In this document: in pieces, positions 1 to 6,858 of the stretch
Layout: every line of letters begins with the position of its first letter
How positions within the stretch are numbered: the first letter of the stretch is position 1
Source: Caldithrix sp964468415
GTDB taxonomy: Bacteria; Calditrichota; Calditrichia; Calditrichales; Calditrichaceae
Direction: 5' to 3'
Length of the DNA stretch: 9,385 nt
Assembly (NCBI GenBank): GCA_964468415.1
Contig: CAYXUS010000237.1
Coordinates: forward strand, 1-9,385
Made by a program: the position numbers and the translations under genes
Notes under the pieces: generated by a model
Seen by the model: the letters and a program-made list of their open reading frames with translations, nothing else
Databases searched by the model: none
Told to the model about the DNA's origin: nothing

Positions 1-222
1 TCACTACACCGTGGGGTTCTTTGCGGTTAACCCTTTTCTACCACAGAGCGCTCATAAGGAGGCACGGAGAACGCAATGGAGAATTACGAATTTAAAATGA
101 CGAATTATCCCGAAGGGATGCCTTCCCCGCAGGGGCCACTTTGTGGTGGTACGAATGGATGGCCGTTTACCTTAAACTATTTAACCATTTGACTATTTGA
201 AATCAATCAAAGGAGAGATTTA
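1..222. other. Noncoding leader region with decayed repeat-like pieces
   Basis: No credible gene lies here. The stretch looks like a mosaic of decayed noncoding repeats. Positions 40-72 carry pieces (ACCACAGAG and GGCACGGAGAAC) that, from memory, resemble interspersed spacer repeats seen in several bacterial genomes. ACGAATT occurs at 86-92 and again at 100-106. A G/C-rich piece at 109-150 partly resembles the repeat at 6791-6858. The last 50 bases are A/T-rich and end in a good ribosome binding site (AGGAG, 211-215) for the carbamoyltransferase gene. I could not find a convincing -35/-10 pair, although the operon promoter is probably here or just upstream. Confidence 0.5.
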
Positions 223-1200
223 ATGGAAACGAAATTAAAAGGCAAACACTTTATCACCACGCAAGATTGGAGCGTTCAGGAATTACAAACCATTTTCCAA
301 TTGGCAAAACAGTTAAAAGTGGAATACGCCACCGGCAAATTTCATAAGATTTTAGAAGGCAAATCGCTGGGCATGATCTTTTTCGATCCTTCGACGCGCA
401 CGCGTACTTCGTTTGAAGCGGCTATGACGCAATTGGGCGGCCACAGCATCTTTTTTGCTCCGAATACCATGCAAATTTCCCACGGCGAAGGTGCCAAGGA
501 TACGGCCAAGGTGCTTTCCGGCTACCTGCAGGGCATAGCCGTGCGTTTTTGCAAATACGGAGAAGGCAATCGCTATCTGGAAGAGCTGCGTGCACACAGT
601 CGCGTGCCTATTGTTAACATGCAATGCGATGTGTACCATCCGGCGCAAATTTTAGCGGATTACCTGACCATTATGGAGCAATTCGGTGACAACACGCGCG
701 GCCTTAAACTGGGCGTAAGCTGGACGTCTGCACCGAATTACATTCGCCCGGTGTCGGTGCCGCAAAGCTTGATTTTGATGATGCCGCGCTTTGGCATTGA
801 CGTGACACTGGCCCATCCGCCGGAATTCAAATTGATGCCGCATATTGTGGAACAGGCTAAGAAGAATGCGGAAGAGGCGGGTGTAAAATTCGAGATTAGC
901 GACAAAATGGAAGATGCCTTTGAAGACGCGGATATCGTTATTCCCAAATCGTGGGGTCCGCTGGTTTATACGCAAGACGAAGAAGAAGGGTTGAAGCTGA
1001 TCGAAAAATATCCGGGCTGGGTGGCAGATGAGAAACGCATGGCGCTGACCAAGCCGCATTCCATTTACATGCATCCGCTGCCTGCGGATCGGGGTAAAGA
1101 AGTTACGCCGGAAGTCATCGACGGGCCACACTCGGTGGTTTATCGGGAGGCGGAGAACCGTTTGCACGTGCAGAAGGCGCTGCTTTCGCTGATTTTGTAA
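223..1200 (+). CDS. YgeW-like carbamoyltransferase (ATCase/OTCase superfamily)
   Basis: This 325-residue protein has the full carbamoyltransferase signature. The carbamoyl-phosphate loop FDPSTRTR has STRTR at 57-61. HGEGAKDTAKVL is near 87-98. HPAQ is at 139-142, with an Asp shortly after. A C-terminal HPLPADRG begins at His284. The second domain contains SVPQ (about 178), RFGIDVTLAHP and PKSWGP (about 241-246), which match what I remember of the knotted YgeW family linked to purine/ureide catabolism. It is shorter than E. coli YgeW (about 400 residues), and its HPLP replaces the HCLP of classical ornithine enzymes, so its substrate is unknown. Such enzymes transfer a carbamoyl group from carbamoyl phosphate to an amine, or run in reverse to conserve energy. 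The ATG is preceded by AGGAG with 7-base spacing. It is probably the first gene of the plus-strand cluster and probably cytosolic. Biosynthetic ornithine or acetylornithine transferase remains an alternative. Confidence 0.85.
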   Translation: METKLKGKHFITTQDWSVQELQTIFQLAKQLKVEYATGKFHKILEGKSLGMIFFDPSTRTRTSFEAAMTQLGGHSIFFAPNTMQISHGEGAKDTAKVLSGYLQGIAVRFCKYGEGNRYLEELRAHSRVPIVNMQCDVYHPAQILADYLTIMEQFGDNTRGLKLGVSWTSAPNYIRPVSVPQSLILMMPRFGIDVTLAHPPEFKLMPHIVEQAKKNAEEAGVKFEISDKMEDAFEDADIVIPKSWGPLVYTQDEEEGLKLIEKYPGWVADEKRMALTKPHSIYMHPLPADRGKEVTPEVIDGPHSVVYREAENRLHVQKALLSLIL

Positions 1201-1213
1201 TGGGCGGGACACT

Positions 1214-1239
1214 TGGTGGCTGATTGCTATCAGCCACCA
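1214..1239 (+). repeat. Perfect 11-bp hairpin, first of a tandem pair
   Basis: The arm TGGTGGCTGAT and its exact complement ATCAGCCACCA flank a TGCT tetraloop. It lies 14 bases after the stop codon of the carbamoyltransferase gene. No T-run follows it, so it is not a standard terminator alone. It has the same length and layout as the next hairpin, 10 bases downstream. Confidence 0.8.
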
Positions 1240-1249
1240 CCGGCACCTG

Positions 1250-1275
1250 TGGCGATTGATCGCTATCAATCGCCA
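1250..1275 (+). repeat. Perfect 11-bp hairpin, second of a tandem pair
   Basis: The arm TGGCGATTGAT and its exact complement ATCAATCGCCA flank a CGCT tetraloop. Compared with the first hairpin, three stem positions differ and all three partners change to match. A four-base T-run (1276-1279) follows, so weak Rho-independent termination, or an mRNA end or stability element, is possible. It ends about 25 bases before the next start codon. Confidence 0.8.
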
Positions 1276-1300
1276 TTTTGCGTAGAAACGAGGCTTTAAA

Positions 1301-2539
1301 ATGAACCATCATTACACGTATCGCTGCAGCCAATGCCAACGCACATTTGCTGCGGATGAAATCGAACGCAATTTCGTTTATCTCTGTCCGCATTGCGGCA
1401 GTGCGGAAAGGAACGCCCCGCTCACCGGCGTACTGCAAATCATTTACGATTATCCCGCGGTTGCTTCCGAACTTTTCAGAGACGAATTCCTAAGGCTGCC
1501 GGCAGGCAGCCCCTGGCGCTATCCGCAACTGTGGCCATTAGCCTATGACGTTCATTCGAAAATGCCCGAAGGCATTTCTCCGCAACTCTTGAACAATTTC
1601 GCTTTGCCTGCTAAAACGCTGCTCTCTTTTGCTTGGAAAGGCAAGCCCTTTCGGGTCATGGACGAAACACGCAATCCCACCCTTTCGTTCAAAGACCGCG
1701 CCAGTATTTTGGTTGTACTCAAAGCCATGCAAATGGGCATCACCGAAATCGCCGCCGCCTCCACGGGCAACGCAGGCTCATCCCTGGCCGGCATTTGCGC
1801 CCGCGCCGGACTCAAAGCACGCATTTGGGTTCCGGCTGCAATTCCCCCGGCCAAGTTACTGCAAATTCAGGCCTACGGTGCCATCATCCATCAAGTAGAT
1901 GGCGATTACGACCTTGCCTTCGATCAGTCGCTGGAACTCAGCCACCAGCACCACTGGTACAATCGTAACACCGCTTACAATCCGCTGACGATTGAAGGAA
2001 AAAAGTCCGCCGCCTACGATTTGTTCATTCAAACCGAAGGGAACCTGCCACGCACCATTTTCGTACCCGTAGGAGACGGTGTAATTATTGCCGGATTGTA
2101 CAAAGGGCTGTGGGAACTGAAAGAATTGGGCTGGATCGACGAACTGCCCCGTTTAATCGCCGTGCAATCCACCGGCAGCGACGCCCTGGTACGCTATTTG
2201 GCCAGCGGACGTTTTACGTTTCAAAAAGCCCACACATTAGCCGATAGCATATCGGCCGGAGCCCCCCGCAATTTGTTTTTAGCCGCCCGCGCGGTAAAGG
2301 AAAGCCACGGAACGGCCCTGGCCGTAAGCGACGAAGAAATCATAAAGGCGCAGCACCTTTTAGCCCGAGAATTCGGACTATTGGCCGAACCGGCGGCAGC
2401 GGCCGCCTTCGCCGGATTCATCCGCTTCGGCAAAGATAACGGCCCGGACGCAGATGAAAATCCCTTACTGCTCATCACCGGTAACGGCCTAAAAGACGCA
2501 GAAGGACTAAAACGAATCATCGAAATGGGCCAAATTTAA
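1301..2539 (+). CDS. Threonine synthase-like PLP enzyme with zinc ribbon
   Basis: This 412-residue fold-type II PLP enzyme matches the threonine synthase (ThrC-like) family. It starts with a zinc ribbon (Cys9, Cys12, Cys29, Cys32). The PLP lysine is Lys131 in NPTLSFKDR. The STGNAG loop is at 154-159. A glycine loop, PVGDG, is at 256-260. The C-terminal TGNGLKD (393-399) is typical of threonine synthases. The classical reaction converts O-phosphohomoserine to threonine and phosphate. Location beside a carbamoyltransferase and an amidohydrolase, with no other threonine genes visible, makes a catabolic amino-acid lyase role (as for diaminopropionate ammonia-lyase YgeX in the E. coli ygeW cluster) a reasonable alternative, but this is inference. 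The ATG has a GAGG ribosome binding site 7 bases upstream. The family call is firm; the substrate is not. Confidence 0.85.
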   Translation: MNHHYTYRCSQCQRTFAADEIERNFVYLCPHCGSAERNAPLTGVLQIIYDYPAVASELFRDEFLRLPAGSPWRYPQLWPLAYDVHSKMPEGISPQLLNNFALPAKTLLSFAWKGKPFRVMDETRNPTLSFKDRASILVVLKAMQMGITEIAAASTGNAGSSLAGICARAGLKARIWVPAAIPPAKLLQIQAYGAIIHQVDGDYDLAFDQSLELSHQHHWYNRNTAYNPLTIEGKKSAAYDLFIQTEGNLPRTIFVPVGDGVIIAGLYKGLWELKELGWIDELPRLIAVQSTGSDALVRYLASGRFTFQKAHTLADSISAGAPRNLFLAARAVKESHGTALAVSDEEIIKAQHLLAREFGLLAEPAAAAAFAGFIRFGKDNGPDADENPLLLITGNGLKDAEGLKRIIEMGQI

Positions 2540-2545
2540 AATTGC

Positions 2546-2576
2546 CAGATGTAACGGAAGTCGCGTTCACATTCTG
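2546..2576 (+). other. Imperfect hairpin in intergenic gap
   Basis: In the 81-base gap between the two PLP genes, CAGATGTAACG and CGTTCACATTCTG can pair over about 11 bp with two single-base bulges around a 7-base loop (2557-2563). No T-run follows it. It is weaker than the hairpins at 1214-1275 and may be incidental. Confidence 0.3.
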
Positions 2577-2608
2577 CAAATAAAACAAACGATTGATTTT
2601 TGACCAAC

Positions 2609-2614
2609 AAGGAG
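2609..2614 (+). promoter_or_regulatory. Ribosome binding site deciding the start at 2621
   Basis: AAGGAG lies 6 bases before the ATG at 2621. The upstream in-frame TTG at 2600 would place this site inside the gene and has no comparable signal, so 2621 is the preferred start. Confidence 0.8.
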
Positions 2615-2620
2615 ACCATC

Positions 2621-4084
2621 ATGTTCGATTGGAATTGGAATATTCAGAACGAAGACTATTTAAAACGCACCATCAAACGCTGCAAACAAAATAAAATAAT
2701 TTTGCCCACCTTCCGGCAATTAAAACATCCCGAAACCATCCCGCAGGAAATACAGGAAGAGCTGGCCCGCATCGACATGGAAGAAGTACATCCGCTCAAC
2801 CTGTTCCGCATCCACTGGCGCAACGATCCCAAAACCGGCAAAGTGGGCGATTACAACTATCTGGAAATTCCGCCGGAAGTTTCCGGCGTGAAAGCACGCA
2901 TTATTGGTTTGGTGGGCAAATTCTTTCCCACCGGCGCGCACAAAGTAGGCGCCACCTACGGCTGTCTGGCGCCGTACCTGGTCACCGGACGTTTTGATCC
3001 CGAATACCACAAAGCCGTCTGGCCATCCACCGGTAACTACTGCCGCGGCGGCGTGTTCAATTCTGCTCTGCTCTCCGTCCATTCCGTGGCCATCTTACCC
3101 GAAGAAATGAGCCAGGAACGGTTTGACTGGCTGCGCGAAAAAGGCGCCGAAGTGTACGCCACCCCGGGCTGCGAAAGCAACGTCAAAGAAATTTACGACA
3201 AATGCCACGAGTTGGAAGCCCAAAGCGATGAATATCTGGTGCTCAACCAATTCGACCAATTCGGCAACGCCATCTGGCATTACGAAATCACCGGTTTCGC
3301 CATCGAAGAAATCTTCAAAAAAGAAGCGGCCAACCGGCAACGTTTAACCGGTTTTGTCAGCGCCACCGGTTCGGCAGGTACCATTGCCGCCGGCGACTAC
3401 CTGCGCACCAAATTTCCGCAAATCAAGGTACTGGGAGCGGAAGCCCTGCAATGCCCCACCCTGCTCATGAACGGCTTTGGCGGCCACCGCATCGAAGGCA
3501 TCGGCGATAAGCACGTCCCTTGGATTCACAACGTCAAAAATCTGGACTTGGTTGCCGCCATCGACGACGAAGATTCGCTGCGCGTACTGCGACTGTTCAA
3601 CGAACCGGCCGGACAAGAGTGGCTAATCAAACAAGGCGTTCCCGCCGAAACCGTGGAAAAGCTTCCCTATCTGGGCATCTCTTCCTGCGCCAATTTGCTG
3701 GCTTCCATTAAGCTGGCCAAATACTACGAACTGACGGAAAACGACGTAATCTTTACCATTTTTACCGATTCGGTAGAATTGTACCGCTCGCGACTGGAAG
3801 AAATGAATCGGGATTGGGGCGCCTATTCACCCGAACAGGCCGCCATCGACTGGCACAGCGTCATCGAACAACAAACCATTGATTACATGGAAGAACTGCG
3901 CTATTACGATCGCAAACGCATCCACAATTTGAAATACTTCACCTGGATCGAGCAACAGGGCAAAACCGTGGAAGAGCTGAACGCCCAATGGTACGACGAA
4001 ACCTACTGGCAGGAACGCTTTTCCATTGTGCCCCAATGGGATCAATTGATTGAAAAATTCAACGAACAAGTGCAAAACGGGTAA
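2621..4084 (+). CDS. Fold-type II PLP-dependent enzyme, subfamily not identified
   Basis: This 487-residue protein belongs to the tryptophan-synthase-beta/cysteine-synthase superfamily. The PLP lysine is probably Lys108 in PTGAHKVGA. STGNY is at 136-140 (the loop that holds the substrate carboxylate). A phosphate-binding glycine loop, TGSAG, is at 249-253. It is longer than cysteine synthases (about 310) and diaminopropionate ammonia-lyases (about 400). The extra length is an N-terminal lead of about 100 residues and a C-terminal tail from about 390 rich in Trp, Tyr, Glu and Gln. I do not recognise a characterised member. Beta-elimination or replacement on an amino acid is the expected chemistry. 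It follows the threonine-synthase-like gene by 81 bases on the same strand, so both may serve one pathway. Confidence 0.8.
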   Translation: MFDWNWNIQNEDYLKRTIKRCKQNKIILPTFRQLKHPETIPQEIQEELARIDMEEVHPLNLFRIHWRNDPKTGKVGDYNYLEIPPEVSGVKARIIGLVGKFFPTGAHKVGATYGCLAPYLVTGRFDPEYHKAVWPSTGNYCRGGVFNSALLSVHSVAILPEEMSQERFDWLREKGAEVYATPGCESNVKEIYDKCHELEAQSDEYLVLNQFDQFGNAIWHYEITGFAIEEIFKKEAANRQRLTGFVSATGSAGTIAAGDYLRTKFPQIKVLGAEALQCPTLLMNGFGGHRIEGIGDKHVPWIHNVKNLDLVAAIDDEDSLRVLRLFNEPAGQEWLIKQGVPAETVEKLPYLGISSCANLLASIKLAKYYELTENDVIFTIFTDSVELYRSRLEEMNRDWGAYSPEQAAIDWHSVIEQQTIDYMEELRYYDRKRIHNLKYFTWIEQQGKTVEELNAQWYDETYWQERFSIVPQWDQLIEKFNEQVQNG

Positions 4085-4141
4085 AAGGACTATCGCTGAT
4101 TTATTGAAAGGCTAAACGGAAAACAGGTACAATTTGCTGTG

Positions 4142-4163
4142 GAGCCGTTGCACGCAACGGCTC
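4142..4163 (+). terminator. Possible terminator-like hairpin after the second PLP gene
   Basis: GAGCCGTTG and CAACGGCTC form a perfect 9-bp stem around a CACG loop, 58 bases after the stop at 4084. Only TGCGTTT follows, a poor U-tract, so termination would be weak. A plausible promoter begins just after it. Confidence 0.4.
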
Positions 4164-4168
4164 TGCGT

Positions 4169-4197
4169 TTGGTAAATAATCGGTGACTGGCTACAAT
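4169..4197 (+). promoter_or_regulatory. Candidate sigma-70-type promoter for the amidohydrolase gene
   Basis: TTGGTA (4169-4174) and TACAAT (4192-4197) are separated by 17 bases and match the -35 and -10 consensus at 4/6 and 5/6 positions. Transcription would start near 4204 and leave a leader of about 130 bases that includes the imperfect palindrome at 4209-4231. Its place just after the hairpin at 4142-4163 supports separate transcription of the amidohydrolase gene. This rests on pattern matching only. Confidence 0.35.
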
Positions 4198-4208
4198 CAG
4201 AATCCCTT

Positions 4209-4231
4209 GGGCCAGGCATAATGCCCGGCCC
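4209..4231 (+). repeat. Imperfect GC-rich palindrome in leader
   Basis: GGGCC and GGCCC form the outer stem and GGCAT/ATGCC the inner one, separated by one A/C mismatch. A pyrimidine-rich stretch follows (about 4229-4290). It sits in the leader of the amidohydrolase gene and could be a structured leader element or a repeat relic. Confidence 0.45.
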
Positions 4232-4326
4232 GCTTCCCGTTTCCTTTCGATGCCCCCCGTTCCTTCCCGATTTTTCTTTCATTTTACCAACTTCGTGCGT
4301 AACTTTTTACACGATTCATCAGCAAC

Positions 4327-4330
4327 GGAG
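4327..4330 (+). promoter_or_regulatory. Ribosome binding site deciding the start at 4337
   Basis: GGAG lies 6 bases before the ATG at 4337. The upstream in-frame ATG at 4250 has only a pyrimidine-rich stretch before it and no ribosome binding site. Confidence 0.75.
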
Positions 4331-4336
4331 AGCAAC

Positions 4337-5797
4337 ATGAGCAAAGCACCCAAAACCCTGCGACATGTTTTTCGCGTGCTACACGACAACACCCTGCAAC
4401 TGGTGCGCGTCCGTTTCGGTGAACACATCGAATCCGTTGAACCCGAAATAACCGATCCCGTAGATTGGGCCAATTTGGCGCGGGCCGAACAAAAGGAGCG
4501 CTGGATTCGTTCCGTTGCCCCCCGACTTGCCCATCTGCAGGCCGATGAAATCGACGGACGTTTTTTGCTGCTCATGCCCGGCGCCATCGATCCTCACGTG
4601 CATTTTGACACACCCGGTTTCGAATTTCGCGAAGACTTTGAACACGCTTCGCTTGCGGCAGCCTTTGGCGGAGTAACCACAATTATCGACATGCCCTGCA
4701 CTTCCGTTCCGCCGGTCACCAACCGCCCGAATCTGCAAACCAAATTGCAGACTTTGCAAAACCGCAGTTTTGTGGATTTTGCCTTTTGGGGCGGCATCTC
4801 CGGCACCGACTTTTCCGACGAATCCCGCCTGCACCGCCAAATTCTGGAACTGGCCGAAGCCGGTGTGGTGGGCTTCAAAGCCTATTTGATCTCGGGGATG
4901 GAAAAATTCACCGATCTCACTCCGGCCCAAATGCGACGTGCGGCGGAACTGGTGCGCACAACCGGCCTGCCCTTGGCCGTCCATGCCGAAGACAAATCTT
5001 TGGTCACCGCCCGACGCCGAAAATTTCAGGCCGAGGGCCGTTATGACTGGCAAGCCTATTGCGCCGCCCGTGATGTGCAGGCCGAGGAAAAGGCCGTTGG
5101 TTTAATGGCCGAAATTTGCCGTCAAACGGGAGCACGCGTACACATCGTGCACCTCAGCTCGCAGCGCGGATTGCAGATAGTACGCCAGACCCGCAGCGCG
5201 GGTTTGCCCTTTAGTGCGGAAACCTGTCCCCATTATTTGCACTTTACGCAAAACGATTTCGAGCGACCGGAAATCCGCAATTTTCTCAAAACCGCCCCGC
5301 CGGTCAAATTCGAAGCGGATCGTCAGGCTTTGTGGCAGGGATTGGCCGAGGGCACGCTGGCCTTTGTTACCACCGATCACGCCGGATGCGATCCGCAGAA
5401 GGAAAAAGGCGGCGAGAATTTTTGGCAGGTTTACGGCGGCATTCCGGGTGTGGAGCACCGCGTACCCTTTTTGTTGAGCGAAGGATTTTTGCAGGGACGA
5501 CTCACGTTGCAACAAACCGTTCGTTTGTTGGCCGGGCATCCGGCACAATTTTTCGGATTGGAAAGAAAAGGGGATTTGCAGCCGGGCAAAGACGCCGATT
5601 TTGCACTCATCGATTTGTGGCAGCCGTGGACGGTTCGCGCATCCGAAATGCACAGCAAAGGGAAATACACACCGTTCGAGGGTTTGAAATTGAATGCCTG
5701 CGTCGAACGAACATTTTTGAGAGGAAATTTAATCGTCGATAAAAGGCTCACTCTGCAACCGGACAAACGGACGGGACAATTTGTAACCCGAGGTTAA
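4337..5797 (+). CDS. Cyclic amidohydrolase (dihydroorotase/allantoinase/hydantoinase type)
   Basis: This 486-residue metal-dependent hydrolase of the amidohydrolase superfamily hydrolyses a cyclic amide or ureide ring. All metal-site residues can be seen: HVH at 87-89, the lysine expected to be carboxylated at Lys181 (GFKAYL), His216 (HAED), His272 (HLSS) and Asp347 (TTDHAG). TAPPVK before the last motif and GGIPGVEHRVP after it are closest to allantoinase and dihydroorotase patterns. About 86 residues precede HVH, more than usual, including a charged insertion near residues 35-75. Its neighbours (carbamoyltransferase, PLP enzymes, convergent nitrilase-type hydrolase) favour ureide, hydantoin or pyrimidine catabolism over UMP synthesis. 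This is inference. HyuA/YgeZ in the E. coli ygeW region is a parallel. The substrate cannot be fixed from sequence alone. Confidence 0.85.
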   Translation: MSKAPKTLRHVFRVLHDNTLQLVRVRFGEHIESVEPEITDPVDWANLARAEQKERWIRSVAPRLAHLQADEIDGRFLLLMPGAIDPHVHFDTPGFEFREDFEHASLAAAFGGVTTIIDMPCTSVPPVTNRPNLQTKLQTLQNRSFVDFAFWGGISGTDFSDESRLHRQILELAEAGVVGFKAYLISGMEKFTDLTPAQMRRAAELVRTTGLPLAVHAEDKSLVTARRRKFQAEGRYDWQAYCAARDVQAEEKAVGLMAEICRQTGARVHIVHLSSQRGLQIVRQTRSAGLPFSAETCPHYLHFTQNDFERPEIRNFLKTAPPVKFEADRQALWQGLAEGTLAFVTTDHAGCDPQKEKGGENFWQVYGGIPGVEHRVPFLLSEGFLQGRLTLQQTVRLLAGHPAQFFGLERKGDLQPGKDADFALIDLWQPWTVRASEMHSKGKYTPFEGLKLNACVERTFLRGNLIVDKRLTLQPDKRTGQFVTRG

Positions 5798-6654
5798 TAT
5801 TCCCTTTTCTGCTCGGCCAGGCGTGCAAATTCGTGTAACAAAACATCGAATTTTTCTTCTTTTAGCAACTGTGTGTTAACCCGGGCATGCTTCAGCGCCA
5901 GTAAGTCAATTTCCACTTGCAGAGTTTCTTCCTTAAAATATTCGGCCTGTTGCAAACTGTAACCTCCGGGATGAATCACCTCCGAGCCACCCCAGAACAT
6001 CACCCCGTCTTCTACCCCCACCCGGTTGACAAACACGATGTAAGAGGTAGTAAATACGGCAATGGCACGGTTTAACGTTTCCCAGACGACCACATTCTGT
6101 GGCTTTGCCTCCTGTGTCGCACCCCGGGCTACCCCTGCCGCCGAAACGATAATCACCTGTGCCCCGTCATGGGCCTGAATAAGCGCCGAAGTTGGATGCC
6201 ATTGGTCTTCGCAAATCAACATGCCAATTTTGCCAAACGGCGTATCAAAAGCCCGCATGCGGGTGCCTTCGCTAAAATAGCGTTTTTCCTCGAACAAACT
6301 GTAAGTAGGTAAATACACCTTGCGATGCTTAGCGATCAGCTCTCCGTCATAAAAAAGAAGCTGACTGTTAAAAAACTCATATTTGTCACTTAATTCGACC
6401 AAACCGACCGCAATGCCGATGTGTTTGCTCAGTTCGCGCAGTCGATTCAATTTGGCGTCAGAATCGTGCAATGCCACCTGAAACACGGCATCCTTCAAAA
6501 AATAACCGGTTAAAGAAAGCTCCGGAAATACAATTAAATCGCTTCCGGCCTCAATGGCCTGTTCGATGGCTTTGTAATGCTTTTCCAAATTCGGATCGAT
6601 CTCACCTAAAACACAATCGATTTGGGCAATGGAAATTTTCTTTTTATGTGCCAT
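5794..6654 (-). CDS. Nitrilase-superfamily carbon-nitrogen hydrolase
   Basis: This 286-residue enzyme has the complete nitrilase triad: Glu45 (FPELSLTGY), Lys112 (KHRKVYLPT) and Cys148 (ICEDQWHP). Members cleave amides or N-carbamoyl groups through a cysteine thioester. The EDQWHP stretch resembles amidases and the glutaminase part of NAD synthetases, but no synthetase domain is present. A stand-alone amidase or N-carbamoyl hydrolase (beta-ureidopropionase or N-carbamoylputrescine amidase type) fits best. Its stop overlaps the stop of the convergent cyclic amidohydrolase by 4 bases. A two-step route in which the amidohydrolase opens a ring and this enzyme removes the carbamoyl group is plausible inference. 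The ATG has GAGG about 10 bases upstream. The protein has no signal peptide and is probably cytosolic. Confidence 0.85.
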   Translation of the reverse strand: MAHKKKISIAQIDCVLGEIDPNLEKHYKAIEQAIEAGSDLIVFPELSLTGYFLKDAVFQVALHDSDAKLNRLRELSKHIGIAVGLVELSDKYEFFNSQLLFYDGELIAKHRKVYLPTYSLFEEKRYFSEGTRMRAFDTPFGKIGMLICEDQWHPTSALIQAHDGAQVIIVSAAGVARGATQEAKPQNVVVWETLNRAIAVFTTSYIVFVNRVGVEDGVMFWGGSEVIHPGGYSLQQAEYFKEETLQVEIDLLALKHARVNTQLLKEEKFDVLLHEFARLAEQKREY

Positions 6655-6790
6655 GAAAAGGTATCCTCATTTCACGATTATTCATTTTTGTATTTTTAGA
6701 ACAGCACCCCCAGCTCGCGACCCGGGCACAGATTAACCCGTAAATAGTTGAATGATTGCCCAATCGTTCCGGGCACCCGATGTCTCCGAA

Positions 6791-6858
6791 GGTTCCCTTT
6801 TCCCAGGCGACCACTTTCATGACGGCCCCATTCCCAGAGTTCCCAGTTCCCCCAAAGG
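6791..6858 (+). repeat. Degenerate tandem repeat, copy 1
   Basis: It aligns with the next unit as GGYTCC-TTTCCCA, then CACTTYCRTGACGG, then AGTTCCCCCA. It carries about 17 extra bases, themselves an iteration of TTCCCAG. It lies in the spacer between the UPF0210 and nitrilase genes. Confidence 0.6.
6826..6853 (-). other. Potential G-quadruplex on the minus strand
   Basis: Read on the minus strand, there are four G-runs (5, 3, 3 and 4 Gs) separated by loops of 4, 6 and 3 bases. This meets the usual G3+/N1-7 rule. It is upstream of the nitrilase gene and in its sense direction. Folding is predicted, not shown. Confidence 0.5.

Noticed and set aside
166..200. TTTACC and ATTTGA-like elements as a promoter for the carbamoyltransferase gene
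   Set aside because: No -35/-10 pair with 16-18 base spacing reaches a reasonable match to the consensus.
652..1269. 205-residue minus-strand open frame opposite the carbamoyltransferase gene
   Set aside because: Translation is rich in Arg, His and Asn without any family motif. It is the mirror of a well-supported gene.
2600..2620. Upstream TTG start for the 487-residue PLP gene
   Set aside because: The AAGGAG at 2609-2614 serves the ATG at 2621 and would lie within the extended gene.
4250..4336. Upstream in-frame ATG extending the amidohydrolase by 29 residues
   Set aside because: It has no ribosome binding site, the extension is unlike the family, and GGAG precedes the ATG at 4337.
4379..5053. 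224-residue minus-strand open frame opposite the amidohydrolase gene
   Set aside because: It is antisense to conserved metal-site codons and has no recognisable motif.
5102..5653. 183-residue minus-strand open frame
   Set aside because: It lies antisense to the HLSS and TTDHAG motifs of the amidohydrolase and has no family signature.
6655..6720. A/T-rich stretch as promoter of the nitrilase gene
   Set aside because: An AATAAT-like -10 is present on the minus strand, but no -35 partner lies at a proper distance.
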